Below, piece after piece: positions 10,018 through 19,118 of a DNA stretch of 64,000 nucleotides (positions are counted from its first letter, which is position 1; each line of letters begins with the position of its first letter). Under the pieces are notes generated by a model that saw nothing but the letters and a program-made list of their open reading frames with translations, did no database searches and was not told the origin of the DNA. The stretch is taken from NCBI GenBank assembly GCA_015069695.1, contig JADCRZ010000011.1, positions 89,410 to 153,409 of the forward strand, in the 5' to 3' direction. The position numbers and the translations under genes are program-made. This DNA is from Williamsia sp. (GTDB lineage Bacteria; Bacteroidota; Bacteroidia; Chitinophagales; Chitinophagaceae).

Positions 10018-13000
10018 TCGCTATTTGCGAGGTGTGCATTAAACTGGCTGTTGATTTTACCCGGAGCGTATTCTTCTTCCCAGTACAAGCCGGTTGCCTC
10101 GTTCTTACTGGTAACCTGTTTTGCATTGAGCGGAAAAGGACCCGCGATGCCCAGGTACCTGGTTACATCTTCGTCTTCACCAAAGCTTACTTTATACAAA
10201 TAGAACTTCTGCTTCTTTCCCTTGTACATGGCCGTTTTCTCGCTTACGAATACTACACTGGCAGGGTCATCATCATCTGATGCATAACTAAGCATATAGC
10301 TGGCTGCAAACTGTTTCTGGTTTAACTGAGCAGCCGGAAATAAGGAAGCCTTACCAGCACTTTTGAGGGTATCATAAATAAAGGTTCTGTACGCATCTGC
10401 TTTTGCCAGTTTGCTGATAACAGGAACGGGCAGGGGCTGTTTGTTGTTGATAAGCCAGTTGATGGTCTGGTAACTGATGGCAAGATTGTTGAGCCGGCTA
10501 TACTCCTGCAGCTTTGCATTGCCGGTGGGTGTGTTGAGGGCGCCAAACAAGTCGAGCACATTGGTGAGACTGTAGTCATAATCATCCGCTTCAACCCCTT
10601 TCTTTTGCGTGGCCGCCGCTGCTATCAGGTGATCCAGCTGGGGCAGCAGGTCATCTTTTGTAATCACATTGCTGTCGAGCAAACTGCTAAGCAGGTAAGA
10701 CCAGTCCAGGGCAGCAGTTGGTTCTTTTAAAAGCGCTGCTATTTTGGGAAAAAGTTTTTTGGCAAGCGGCAGGTGTTTGGTCAGGGTATTTGCAAAAATG
10801 CTGGGACTTCCGGCAGGCGCGCCGGCCGAATCAAACAACCTGGTGGCTGCCTGGGAGGCATACGGTTGTTCCATCATCACCAGCAGCTTGAGCAGGGAGT
10901 ATTGAAGTTTTTGTGCTTCCCCGTTCAGGGTGTGATAGTGCTGCAGCACAAAATCAACGGTGGAGGAATCTGCAACAGGAGCAATGGCTTCAACCAGGCG
11001 GTTGTTGGCCCCATAGCCATCGGTGGAAAAATCTTTGAGTGGTTTTAACAGCAAGGGCAGAAAGGCGGGCAGATCTTTTTTCTGCAGCTTGGCATCGTAC
11101 AGGTAAAACGAAGCCTCATGGAATGTTGCGCTGTCGGCTGAACCCAGATCATCGACCAGTTTGGCGGTCTTGTTGCTGAACAGGGTTGTAGCAGGAGCGG
11201 GAGCGGGGAAATGGAACCGGTCAAAGAACTGCCGCGTATCTCCGTTCTGAGCCAGCCAGCGGGGAGTATAGGTGAATACCTTGTAAAGGGTATCACCATG
11301 CAGGATAAACCGGAACTTCTTTATGATAGAGCTGTAAGCATGTTGTATCTCTACATCAGCAGCTTTGTCATTCGATAGCAGGGTTAGCTTGAAACCCGTG
11401 ATGCTGTCTCCCTCTGCCTTGTACCTGTCTGCCACGGATGAAAAAAAACTGCTGTCCTGCTGTGTAAAATAATAGGCCGAAAACTTCTCCCGTTCTATGT
11501 TATAAGAAGTGGCCGTTGCTTTGTCATGGAAAACAAATTCATCTTTGGGCTCATCAGTTGCAGCAGTCGTGTCAACCACGGCAGCAATGCTGGTGTCTGG
11601 TTCGTCTTCTTTTTCTTCCTGTACGAGTGCCGGAAGCCAGGAGCTAAATGACCCATCCGGCGCCGTGCGGATTTGCCAGTCGCCGCGGCCGTAATTGTTC
11701 AGTGAAAAAGAGTGAAAAAAACTATCTGCCAGGGCATTGGCAGGATTGGTCCCCTTTGACTGGGCGATGAGAAAATACGTCCGGTTTCCGCGTAGTACAG
11801 TAAGGGTATGGTAATAAACATTTTCCGCTTTCGCGGGGCCGTTTACCTGTACAGCCGGATAGCCCTGGTGGGTAAGTATCCGGGAAACCGTGTCGCCTTT
11901 CATGAGCGCAAGTACCTGTGCTTTCACCAGCCGCAGATAGCTGGTGTCTGTCGGAATGTAATTGCCTGCCTTGGTATTTCTGACTGTCAGGGCGTAAGAA
12001 TTTCCTGAACTGTAATCCGTTGCTGAAAATACTTTCATTGCGCCGCTGCCATCTTCCCCACCGGTTTGCTCTTGTACAGCAGGTTGATGCGGAAATAGCA
12101 CCGAAAAAGCCTGAGCCGTATCCCGGTAGCTGATATAGGGCCGGGTGATAGTAGCAGTGGGCGTCATGACAAAGCTGTCAAAAAAACGCTTGGTGTCTTT
12201 GTCGTTGATTTCTTCCTTTTTTGCCAGCACCATGGCCATGTAGGCATAGCCGTTTGCCAGGTAAACGTTCAGGTGGATCAGCTGGTCGTTGCCGGTTTTC
12301 ATCACTACATCACGGCCTTCCCAGTTTTGCCGGGTAATGGGTTTTTGAGATACCAACCCCCGGTTAACACCGCCGCTCATGCGGTTGATCATGCTGGAAA
12401 ATACAGAGTCTTTTTTTTCTTCGGAGGCGGTAGAGTTGATCACCGCTGTGTAATACACTTTGCCCGTATACATGTCGTAGTAAAATTCCATGTCCATGAT
12501 TTCCTTCATCATGTCCATCGGCTGCAGGGTGCCAGGTGTTTCCACATGGTACAGGTTCAGCTCATGTGTAAAAAGGTTCCATGGCTGGTCAACGGTTTTG
12601 TAGGTATAATTTTCAGGAGCTATCTTTTTAGAAGAAAAGACCGGGTCTACGGAAAAGCCTCTTTTCCGCAGCAAATCGATCACGCCGGTATCGCCGGGCA
12701 GGTGGGCCACGCCTACAGCAAAAAAGCTGCTTCTCCGGCGGGCCAGACTGTCCATGCGCAGGGCCATCTTTACGTTGCGCCGCATCAGCACGATGTCTTT
12801 GAATTTCTGGTTGGCCTGTCCGGATGTAAAGGATTCTATTGCATCGAGGTCTTGTTTAAGGTAAATCTGTTTCATCGTTTCCAATATGTTCAGACCTGTT
12901 TCCCGGGCAGAATCCTGCGTCAGGTAAGCCAGATCGATTTCATCGAACAGATCGTCGATGATGCTCAGCTGGTCTTCTACGTCTTCGATGCCGCCGACCA

Positions 13001-13499
13001 GCTTGCCTTGCTTTTTGGCGATGCTGTAGAGGTAGAGGTCCATAAAGCTTTGCATATCGCCTTTTTTGTAAGCCTCTGCTGTTTGGCGGTTTTTGGCTTC
13101 CCAGATATCGCGGGTCGTAATTTTATCTGCCGGCTTGCCCAGGGTTTTTGAGAGTTTGCCCGCCCATTTGTCGTACTCTTTCCGGTTCATCAGGGTTTTC
13201 AGCAGGCGCCCTTCATTCTCCTGCGACCATTTGCGCACGCTGGCATTGATCACGCTGTCTGCATCAACTTCAATGTTGAAACCTTCGGCCTGTTCGAAAT
13301 AATGATAGAGGGAATCGCTGAAATAGAACAGGCGCTTGTCGCGCAGGTGGATGGTTCCATATAGAAAGGAAGGCTTGCTCAGGCCATTGCCGCTGATGCG
13401 CCAGAGAAAAGTCTGCGGCGTTTTTTGTGCGTACATGCTCATGCACAGGGCTGCTAAACCGGCCAGCAATACCATTCTTCTGCAGTAAATACGTGCCAT
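9996..13499 (-). CDS. TraB/GumN-family protein with a long C-terminal extension
   Basis: 1167 aa; signal peptide; N-terminal TraB/GumN-like FLWRISGNGLSKPSFLYGTIHLRDKR...FFAVGVAHLPGDTGVIDLLRKRGF. Confidence 0.8.
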   Translation of the reverse strand: MARIYCRRMVLLAGLAALCMSMYAQKTPQTFLWRISGNGLSKPSFLYGTIHLRDKRLFYFSDSLYHYFEQAEGFNIEVDADSVINASVRKWSQENEGRLLKTLMNRKEYDKWAGKLSKTLGKPADKITTRDIWEAKNRQTAEAYKKGDMQSFMDLYLYSIAKKQGKLVGGIEDVEDQLSIIDDLFDEIDLAYLTQDSARETGLNILETMKQIYLKQDLDAIESFTSGQANQKFKDIVLMRRNVKMALRMDSLARRRSSFFAVGVAHLPGDTGVIDLLRKRGFSVDPVFSSKKIAPENYTYKTVDQPWNLFTHELNLYHVETPGTLQPMDMMKEIMDMEFYYDMYTGKVYYTAVINSTASEEKKDSVFSSMINRMSGGVNRGLVSQKPITRQNWEGRDVVMKTGNDQLIHLNVYLANGYAYMAMVLAKKEEINDKDTKRFFDSFVMTPTATITRPYISYRDTAQAFSVLFPHQPAVQEQTGGEDGSGAMKVFSATDYSSGNSYALTVRNTKAGNYIPTDTSYLRLVKAQVLALMKGDTVSRILTHQGYPAVQVNGPAKAENVYYHTLTVLRGNRTYFLIAQSKGTNPANALADSFFHSFSLNNYGRGDWQIRTAPDGSFSSWLPALVQEEKEDEPDTSIAAVVDTTAATDEPKDEFVFHDKATATSYNIEREKFSAYYFTQQDSSFFSSVADRYKAEGDSITGFKLTLLSNDKAADVEIQHAYSSIIKKFRFILHGDTLYKVFTYTPRWLAQNGDTRQFFDRFHFPAPAPATTLFSNKTAKLVDDLGSADSATFHEASFYLYDAKLQKKDLPAFLPLLLKPLKDFSTDGYGANNRLVEAIAPVADSSTVDFVLQHYHTLNGEAQKLQYSLLKLLVMMEQPYASQAATRLFDSAGAPAGSPSIFANTLTKHLPLAKKLFPKIAALLKEPTAALDWSYLLSSLLDSNVITKDDLLPQLDHLIAAAATQKKGVEADDYDYSLTNVLDLFGALNTPTGNAKLQEYSRLNNLAISYQTINWLINNKQPLPVPVISKLAKADAYRTFIYDTLKSAGKASLFPAAQLNQKQFAASYMLSYASDDDDPASVVFVSEKTAMYKGKKQKFYLYKVSFGEDEDVTRYLGIAGPFPLNAKQVTSKNEATGLYWEEEYAPGKINSQFNAHLANSEREEDEQ

Positions 13500-15084
13500 A
13501 GGTAAGGTTCGAAATTAAATATTCTACGGGTAACGTACCGGAAGGTGGCAGAAGTATGGTAAGCGGGATTATTTTGTGGCGGCAGGATGGCCGCATTCAG
13601 TTCTATATACCGTCCATCTTTCGAGTTTTTCTTTATGAGCTGAGTGATGATTTGTTTCGCTTTGTTGTGGTAAGCAGATCTTTTTTCTACGTATTCGCTT
13701 TCCCGCGATTGATAGTAGTAGTAAAGGCAAAAGGCGTATAGGTCGGCTTCTCCGGCGGTTTGGAGAAAGTAGTTGAAGCGGTCGCTGAGGTCAAGAAAAC
13801 TGTCTAATTGGTAAGTTTTTATTGTTTCAAACGACAAGTTTTTTATTGCGGGGTTAAGCGCACGTATTTCATTGTTCAGCTTAGCCGGGTCCAAATAGAA
13901 TAAGTCAAAATCAAGAATATTTTTATTGAATCCGGATTTCGAAATGGATATGATTAAAGCTTTATTGTCGCTCGATAGCAGCACCTTGTTATAGCTGTTG
14001 TCGTAGTGACAAAAGGCAGGTAATCGAACGTAGCTCTTTGCTGTGCAGTAAGGTAAAAACAGTTGCTGATCCTCTTTTTCAACCGGAGCGGTAAAACCAG
14101 ATCATTTTCCCGGAGCTGGGCAATCATGATAAAACCGATAAATTCCATCACAATATGACAGGCCCTGCCGATCTGCTCCAGCCGGCGCAAACTCATCTTG
14201 TCAAAGCCATCGCTGCCTTCTATAGAAGTAAATAATTTCTGCAGGTGAGCCGAAACAGGAAACGGGAGGTATTTGATGATCGCTTTTTGTTTGTCGTTCA
14301 AGGTAACGATTTCACTACCCGAAGCTTCCTCACTCTTCATGTCGCGGACCTTTTTGTTGCCGGCCCGGTCCAGGGCTTCAAAGATGATCTGTGTTAGCTG
14401 TTCATTGGGCTCGAAACTGGGAGGTGTTTCAACGGACAGCACGGGCAAAGGATTTATGTTGACATGATCAGGGTGTTTGCAAAACAATTCCCAGAGTGGT
14501 GTAAGACTATCCTGCTTTTCTAAAAACACCAATCCCCTTGCCGGCTTTTCAGTTATCTTCAGGTCTTTGTTCGTCATTGTCTGCGCGGGCCCCAGCGCGT
14601 CATCAAATGCTTGTTTGATCGTCATTTTGCGCTGGCAGATGTTGCGGTAGAACCGGATGGAAAATTCAGTCGCGCTCTTGTCCTCTACCGATGCGTTGGT
14701 TGCGATAACAGCAGGTACACCGATCTCCAAGAGCCGCCTGACCTGCCCGGCTGTTGAGCACCCGTTCAATACCACCAGCTTCAGCGTTCCTCTTTTTACG
14801 CTTTCATGCGATTAATATGCGATCCCGTCGGAATTGGCAGCCACTTCATTGAATAAGAGGGAATCCCTCCCTGCATGTCCGCTGAAATGAAACAGGGCCA
14901 CATGGCCTGTGTAAATATCCAGCGCTTCGTTGATTCTTTCAAGGGTTGCATAAGGTTCCCTGTGTATGTAGAACAAGCCCCTGTTCGCTTCCAACAGGCT
15001 TCGTTGTACACTGTCGTCTCCCTGGTTCAAGGTGTCAAGCGGACGTTCAAGACTGTTCGCGTAGGAAAGAAAAATGACCTTCAT
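13454..15084 (-). pseudogene. CHAT-domain (caspase-like) protein, disrupted by an in-frame stop and a frameshift
   Basis: ORFs 14812-15084 (FHFSGHAGRDS), 13954-14775 (VVLNGCSTAGQVRRLLEIGVPAVIATNAS) and 13454-13984 are collinear. First two are in the same frame separated by TAA (14812-14814); the third frame is open from 14101, where the second loses coding character. Confidence 0.75.
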
Positions 15085-15166
15085 GATCCTAATTTAAGAA
15101 GGAAAATCAGCATGGTGTACACTTCATGCTAAACTTTCTGAAGCAGAACCAGGATGTTGTGAGCTC

Positions 15167-16135
15167 TTATACCTGAAACTTCTCCGGCCTTTGCCGCAAA
15201 GCCCACTCAAAAAGGCTGTAGTATAAAATACCTGCAGGCCACCACCCGGGCTGGAAGTGAGCAACAACAGCGATGTGCAGCAGTACAAATGACCTGACGG
15301 TGGCGAGGATAGGAACCAGGGCACCCTGTTCATTTTTTGTTTTAGTGGTGTGTGCAATGAATTGTCCGTACACAGCAATGATAGACGCGGCTATGCCAAA
15401 AGAGATTTCATGCCAGTCTTTTCCCGGCTGCCACCAATAACAGGCAAGGGTAACCGCTACCAACAAATCTCCTCCCTGTACCGTTCTTCTCCAGCCAAAT
15501 ACAACAGGAAAAGTTTTGTACCCGGTGGCCCGGTCAGCTTCAATGTCTTTTAAATAACCGATCAAAACAAAGTTGGCGTAGGAGAGCAGGGTCACCAACA
15601 GGTAAGGGATTAAATGGATGGGAAACTGGTGAATTTTGGGTGAAAGCTGGACAAAATAACCCATCAGCGGCAGAAGGGCTACGATCCATGCATTGTAAAA
15701 GGGGCCGCCGAGCGGGATATTCTTTTTGACGTATGAATAAGTGGCCAAACCAACCACGGCACCCAGGCTCAGTCCCAAGCAAACCGGATTGAACCAGTAA
15801 AACAGGCACCCGGATAACAGCAATCCACTCAGGCTAACAATCAGTACATTCCTGATAGATACAATGCCCCTGGAAAGTGGCCGGTAAGGAGCGGAGAGTT
15901 TGTCGGTGTCTGTCTGGAAACAATCGGTCAGGGCCTGGCCAAAGCCATAGCCCAAAAAAAATATGCCGAGTGCTACAATTGTTTTGAATGGATGTGGGGA
16001 GGGATCATAGCTCATGGATACACCCGCTGCTCCTGCGATGCCGGAAACAAAAAGAAGATAAGGCCGCATCTGCACAAAATAAGCCCTCCAGAAGCGGGGA
16101 ACGTAAAGGGGATAGATGTGGGGGCTTTGATTCAT
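15167..16135 (-). CDS. UbiA-family prenyltransferase, integral membrane
   Basis: 322 aa, multiple TM segments, UbiA-like DCFQTDTDKLSAPYRPLSRG motif and GYLKDIEADRATGYKTFPVVFG second motif. Confidence 0.85.
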   Translation of the reverse strand: MNQSPHIYPLYVPRFWRAYFVQMRPYLLFVSGIAGAAGVSMSYDPSPHPFKTIVALGIFFLGYGFGQALTDCFQTDTDKLSAPYRPLSRGIVSIRNVLIVSLSGLLLSGCLFYWFNPVCLGLSLGAVVGLATYSYVKKNIPLGGPFYNAWIVALLPLMGYFVQLSPKIHQFPIHLIPYLLVTLLSYANFVLIGYLKDIEADRATGYKTFPVVFGWRRTVQGGDLLVAVTLACYWWQPGKDWHEISFGIAASIIAVYGQFIAHTTKTKNEQGALVPILATVRSFVLLHIAVVAHFQPGWWPAGILYYSLFEWALRQRPEKFQV

Positions 16136-16136
16136 G

Positions 16137-17081
16137 TTATTGTCCCAGTAAGGTAAGGGCTTTGGGCATTACGGTGATGGACACGTGCTTAGCCATGACT
16201 GTCTCTCCATCACATTCAAATACCACCGGTTCATCAGATGAAAGACTAAATGATTTTGTAAAAACAGAAAGGCGTGCAGGGCTCTCATCAAACCTTCCTT
16301 TCTCCAGCCCGTAAAGGGTTTGCAGCAATTCAAAGCGGTTCATGGCTGTGCAGATATTCAGTCCCAGCTGTCCGTCGTCGGGCAGGATAGGTTGGGTGTA
16401 ATGCAGGGTGCCGGATATAAAGGGGCTTTTGATCAGGTTGATATTGGAAAGCTGCACCTGCCTTTCTTCCTCATTGAACCGGATAAAAACCGGTTTATTC
16501 GTGAACCGCAGAATGGTTGAAAGAGCGGTGTGGGAAATGGCCAGGCCGGTGGCGTGCTTCTTCAGCCATCGCAACAAGGGGCCCGGGTGATTAAAGCGCC
16601 AGTTTCCTTCTGCCGTTGCACCAAAGCTGGCATTGACGATAAAATAGGTTTCCTGCAGCCCATTGTCTGCATCGCCGTAAACAGCCCTTCCGGTATCCTG
16701 TTGCTGATAAGGCCTGGACAGATCGATCCGCACCGGAATGCCTTGAATAAAATGCTGAAACGGTTTTAAAAAATCATTGCTCGAACCCAGTCCGACCGCG
16801 CCGATGGGGATAGCCTTACTTTTTTCATCTTTCGCTTTCAGCAAGGCATTGACCAGAGTATGCAAACTGCCATCACCACCGGCAGAGATGATGCAGCTGG
16901 GGCGTGCATCCTGCAACAAGGGCAGAAGCGTTTCACCCAGCAGACTGCCTTTTTCTGATACCAGCTCGGTAACCGGTACACCCAGTTTTTGCTTCACCTT
17001 GTCTTTTATCAAAAGCCAGCGCTTCCAACCCCTGCCCCCATGGCAGGCAGGGTTTACAACAACAATGGCATGTTCGATCAT
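16137..17081 (-). CDS. Diacylglycerol kinase-family (DAGK catalytic domain) lipid kinase
   Basis: VVNPACHGGRGWKRW and IISAGGDGSLHTLVNALL motifs. Start at 17081 (MIEHAIVVVNP) preferred over the longer track ORF. Confidence 0.85.
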   Translation of the reverse strand: MIEHAIVVVNPACHGGRGWKRWLLIKDKVKQKLGVPVTELVSEKGSLLGETLLPLLQDARPSCIISAGGDGSLHTLVNALLKAKDEKSKAIPIGAVGLGSSNDFLKPFQHFIQGIPVRIDLSRPYQQQDTGRAVYGDADNGLQETYFIVNASFGATAEGNWRFNHPGPLLRWLKKHATGLAISHTALSTILRFTNKPVFIRFNEEERQVQLSNINLIKSPFISGTLHYTQPILPDDGQLGLNICTAMNRFELLQTLYGLEKGRFDESPARLSVFTKSFSLSSDEPVVFECDGETVMAKHVSITVMPKALTLLGQ

Positions 17082-17109
17082 ACAAATAGTTTGTTTGGTT
17101 GGGATAAGC

Positions 17110-18045
17110 TCAGAGACAGCGCACGTCAATAGTCACCTTGTCTTTTTTATTCAGCGGAAAATCTGCAAGTACATAGTATCCATAGGTGTTGATAGATTGT
17201 TTTTCCAGCGCCCGGTAAATCACATCTCCTTTGCGGCAACCGACCAGCAGGTAGTTGATAGCCTGGTGTTCCAGTTCCTCCAGCACATCATTGATTCCTT
17301 TTATGTTTTGCGCATCGTGGTTGTATAAACAGGCAAATCTAAGTGTATCTCCTTCCTGCGGAGCATGGGCATACCTGGCCGGTTGCAGCAATTGACCGAT
17401 GCGCAATCCCCATTTGAGTACCGGGTGAATATGCGTGATCGCAAGCCTGTACATTTTATAGGTATAGAAGTACCCGAGTCCGTTCGGCAAAACAGTGTAG
17501 TAAGAAGGGTCTACAGTTTCTTCCTGAAAAAGCGTGATAGAGAAGAGGAATGGATGCTCATTTGCCTGCCTCTGTTGCGGCACCCTTGCTTTTGTGGGCA
17601 GGGTTAGATAAACAAACTCATACAACCATATTTTGTGTACGGCACTTACCAGGCGGATAACAGGGTGGTTGGATAATTTCAGGGTAATAAAATTCCGGGT
17701 CAGTCCGTGCTCTTTGAAAAAGGTCTGGTAAAAATGTTTTGCCATCAGTTTGCCGACACCCTTCTTTCTGTACAGGGGATGGACCTTCACGTCATAACAA
17801 ACACCCGATGGAAAGCGATCCCCATTCACAATCATTTCAGTTTTTGCGCCAATGGCTGTACCGATTGCCTTTTCATTCTCATCCACGGCCAAACAGGTAT
17901 GATAGGTTTTATAGACAGTTGTGCGGGAAAGAAAATGGTCTTTCAGGATCTCCAGCTTTATGCTACGGCCCTGTACGATGGCCAGCTCCAAAGCACGGAG
18001 GCTGGCATCGTATTTTGGGTCATAAGAAACCAGGCGTACGTTCAT
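17110..18045 (-). CDS. GNAT-family N-acetyltransferase/acyltransferase
   Basis: 311 aa; VCYDVKVHPLYRKKGVGKLMAKHFYQTFF resembles the GNAT acyl-CoA binding motif; ATGA overlap with the upstream gene. Confidence 0.75.
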   Translation of the reverse strand: MNVRLVSYDPKYDASLRALELAIVQGRSIKLEILKDHFLSRTTVYKTYHTCLAVDENEKAIGTAIGAKTEMIVNGDRFPSGVCYDVKVHPLYRKKGVGKLMAKHFYQTFFKEHGLTRNFITLKLSNHPVIRLVSAVHKIWLYEFVYLTLPTKARVPQQRQANEHPFLFSITLFQEETVDPSYYTVLPNGLGYFYTYKMYRLAITHIHPVLKWGLRIGQLLQPARYAHAPQEGDTLRFACLYNHDAQNIKGINDVLEELEHQAINYLLVGCRKGDVIYRALEKQSINTYGYYVLADFPLNKKDKVTIDVRCL

Positions 18046-19118
18046 AAGTGCTGTTTGTTTGTTGTTGCTGCAATAGAAAATACCTGGTACATCCGCGTCG
18101 ATTCAGCGGCAGTACGGTCCTGTAGGCAAGGAAACTTTTTAGCCAGCATGATCCTCGAATTTCCATCCAGCCGGTTGCGAAGAAACGTTCTCCATACTAT
18201 TGTGCTTCCCGGCCCAACTGTATGGTCAAGCAGCTTTTCCAGGTAATGCCTGTCCTCAAAGCTCAGGATGTCTGAGAAGGAATAAAAGACAGATCGGGCA
18301 GAAGCTGGCAAGCCCATTTGGGTGAAAGCCAGCAGATCAATGTGATGAAAACAAATCTCGAAGTTCTTTGTGATTAACCGCTGCCTGATCTTCTGCAAAA
18401 CTTCTTTTTGCAGGGAAGGCGGCAGGTGTACAGGATGCATCTCGCGCAAGTGCCCTTTAAAGATCAGGTGGGCCATAAAGCAGGCGGGTGCTTCACCGCG
18501 GCGGATAACCTCATCCAATGCAACAGGGATAAGTCCTGTTTGGGCCCCTGTTCCCGTAAAAGCAGGATCCTGGTTGCCGCCTGCTTTATAAACCAAAGGG
18601 TAGCAGAACAGGTGCTTAAGCAGCTTCCATCTCCGGTGCGGAAACTTGCCGGACAGTGCACCAGCCCCTGAAAAGATCAGCTCAAAATTCTTCCCGAGAA
18701 AAAAACGGACAAGCGGCCGCACTCTTTGCAGGAACCGTTCGAAATGCCCGCTGTTTAAAATTCCTTTTTCGATGCGCCTGGCCTTTTCTTGCCAGTAAAG
18801 CAAACAGCCACGATCGAGGTTTGCTTTTATCCTGTCAAATTGTTTTTTTCTCCATCCTGCTGGCGCCGGGTAGTGCCCGCAAAACTGCCAGTACTCCTCT
18901 ACCTCCATGTTTTCCAGGGCGGCCAGTTTAAGCTGCAGCAAGTAGAGCGCTTCTCTGTTCAGATCCACCGCGTGAAATATCCGGCAGCCTTCCACATCCA
19001 TCAGGGCCAGCATGCGTTCACCGCTGCCGGCTACGGCTACCACCGTGTTGCAGCCGGATCGCCGGAGCAAATCCCGTTCGATCCGGTTGTCTTCATTGAC
19101 GTGTGAATAGTAGATCAT
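18042..19118 (-). CDS. DUF3419/BtaA-like SAM-dependent 3-amino-3-carboxypropyltransferase-family protein
   Basis: MIYYSHVNEDNRIERDLLRRSGCNTVVAVAGSGERMLALMDVEG..HAVDLNREALYLLQLKLAAL. Real start is ATG at 19118, overlapping the upstream stop (ATGA); the track ORF N-terminus overlaps the upstream gene. Confidence 0.75.
   Translation of the reverse strand: MIYYSHVNEDNRIERDLLRRSGCNTVVAVAGSGERMLALMDVEGCRIFHAVDLNREALYLLQLKLAALENMEVEEYWQFCGHYPAPAGWRKKQFDRIKANLDRGCLLYWQEKARRIEKGILNSGHFERFLQRVRPLVRFFLGKNFELIFSGAGALSGKFPHRRWKLLKHLFCYPLVYKAGGNQDPAFTGTGAQTGLIPVALDEVIRRGEAPACFMAHLIFKGHLREMHPVHLPPSLQKEVLQKIRQRLITKNFEICFHHIDLLAFTQMGLPASARSVFYSFSDILSFEDRHYLEKLLDHTVGPGSTIVWRTFLRNRLDGNSRIMLAKKFPCLQDRTAAESTRMYQVFSIAATTNKQHL

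Noticed and set aside
12273-13151. 292-aa plus-strand ORF
   Set aside because: Fully antisense to the well-supported TraB/GumN gene; composition is a shadow of the coding strand.
14812-15084. 90-aa SGHAG ORF as a stand-alone small protein
   Set aside because: The downstream ORF continues the same domain in the same frame after one stop codon; a broken CHAT gene explains it better.
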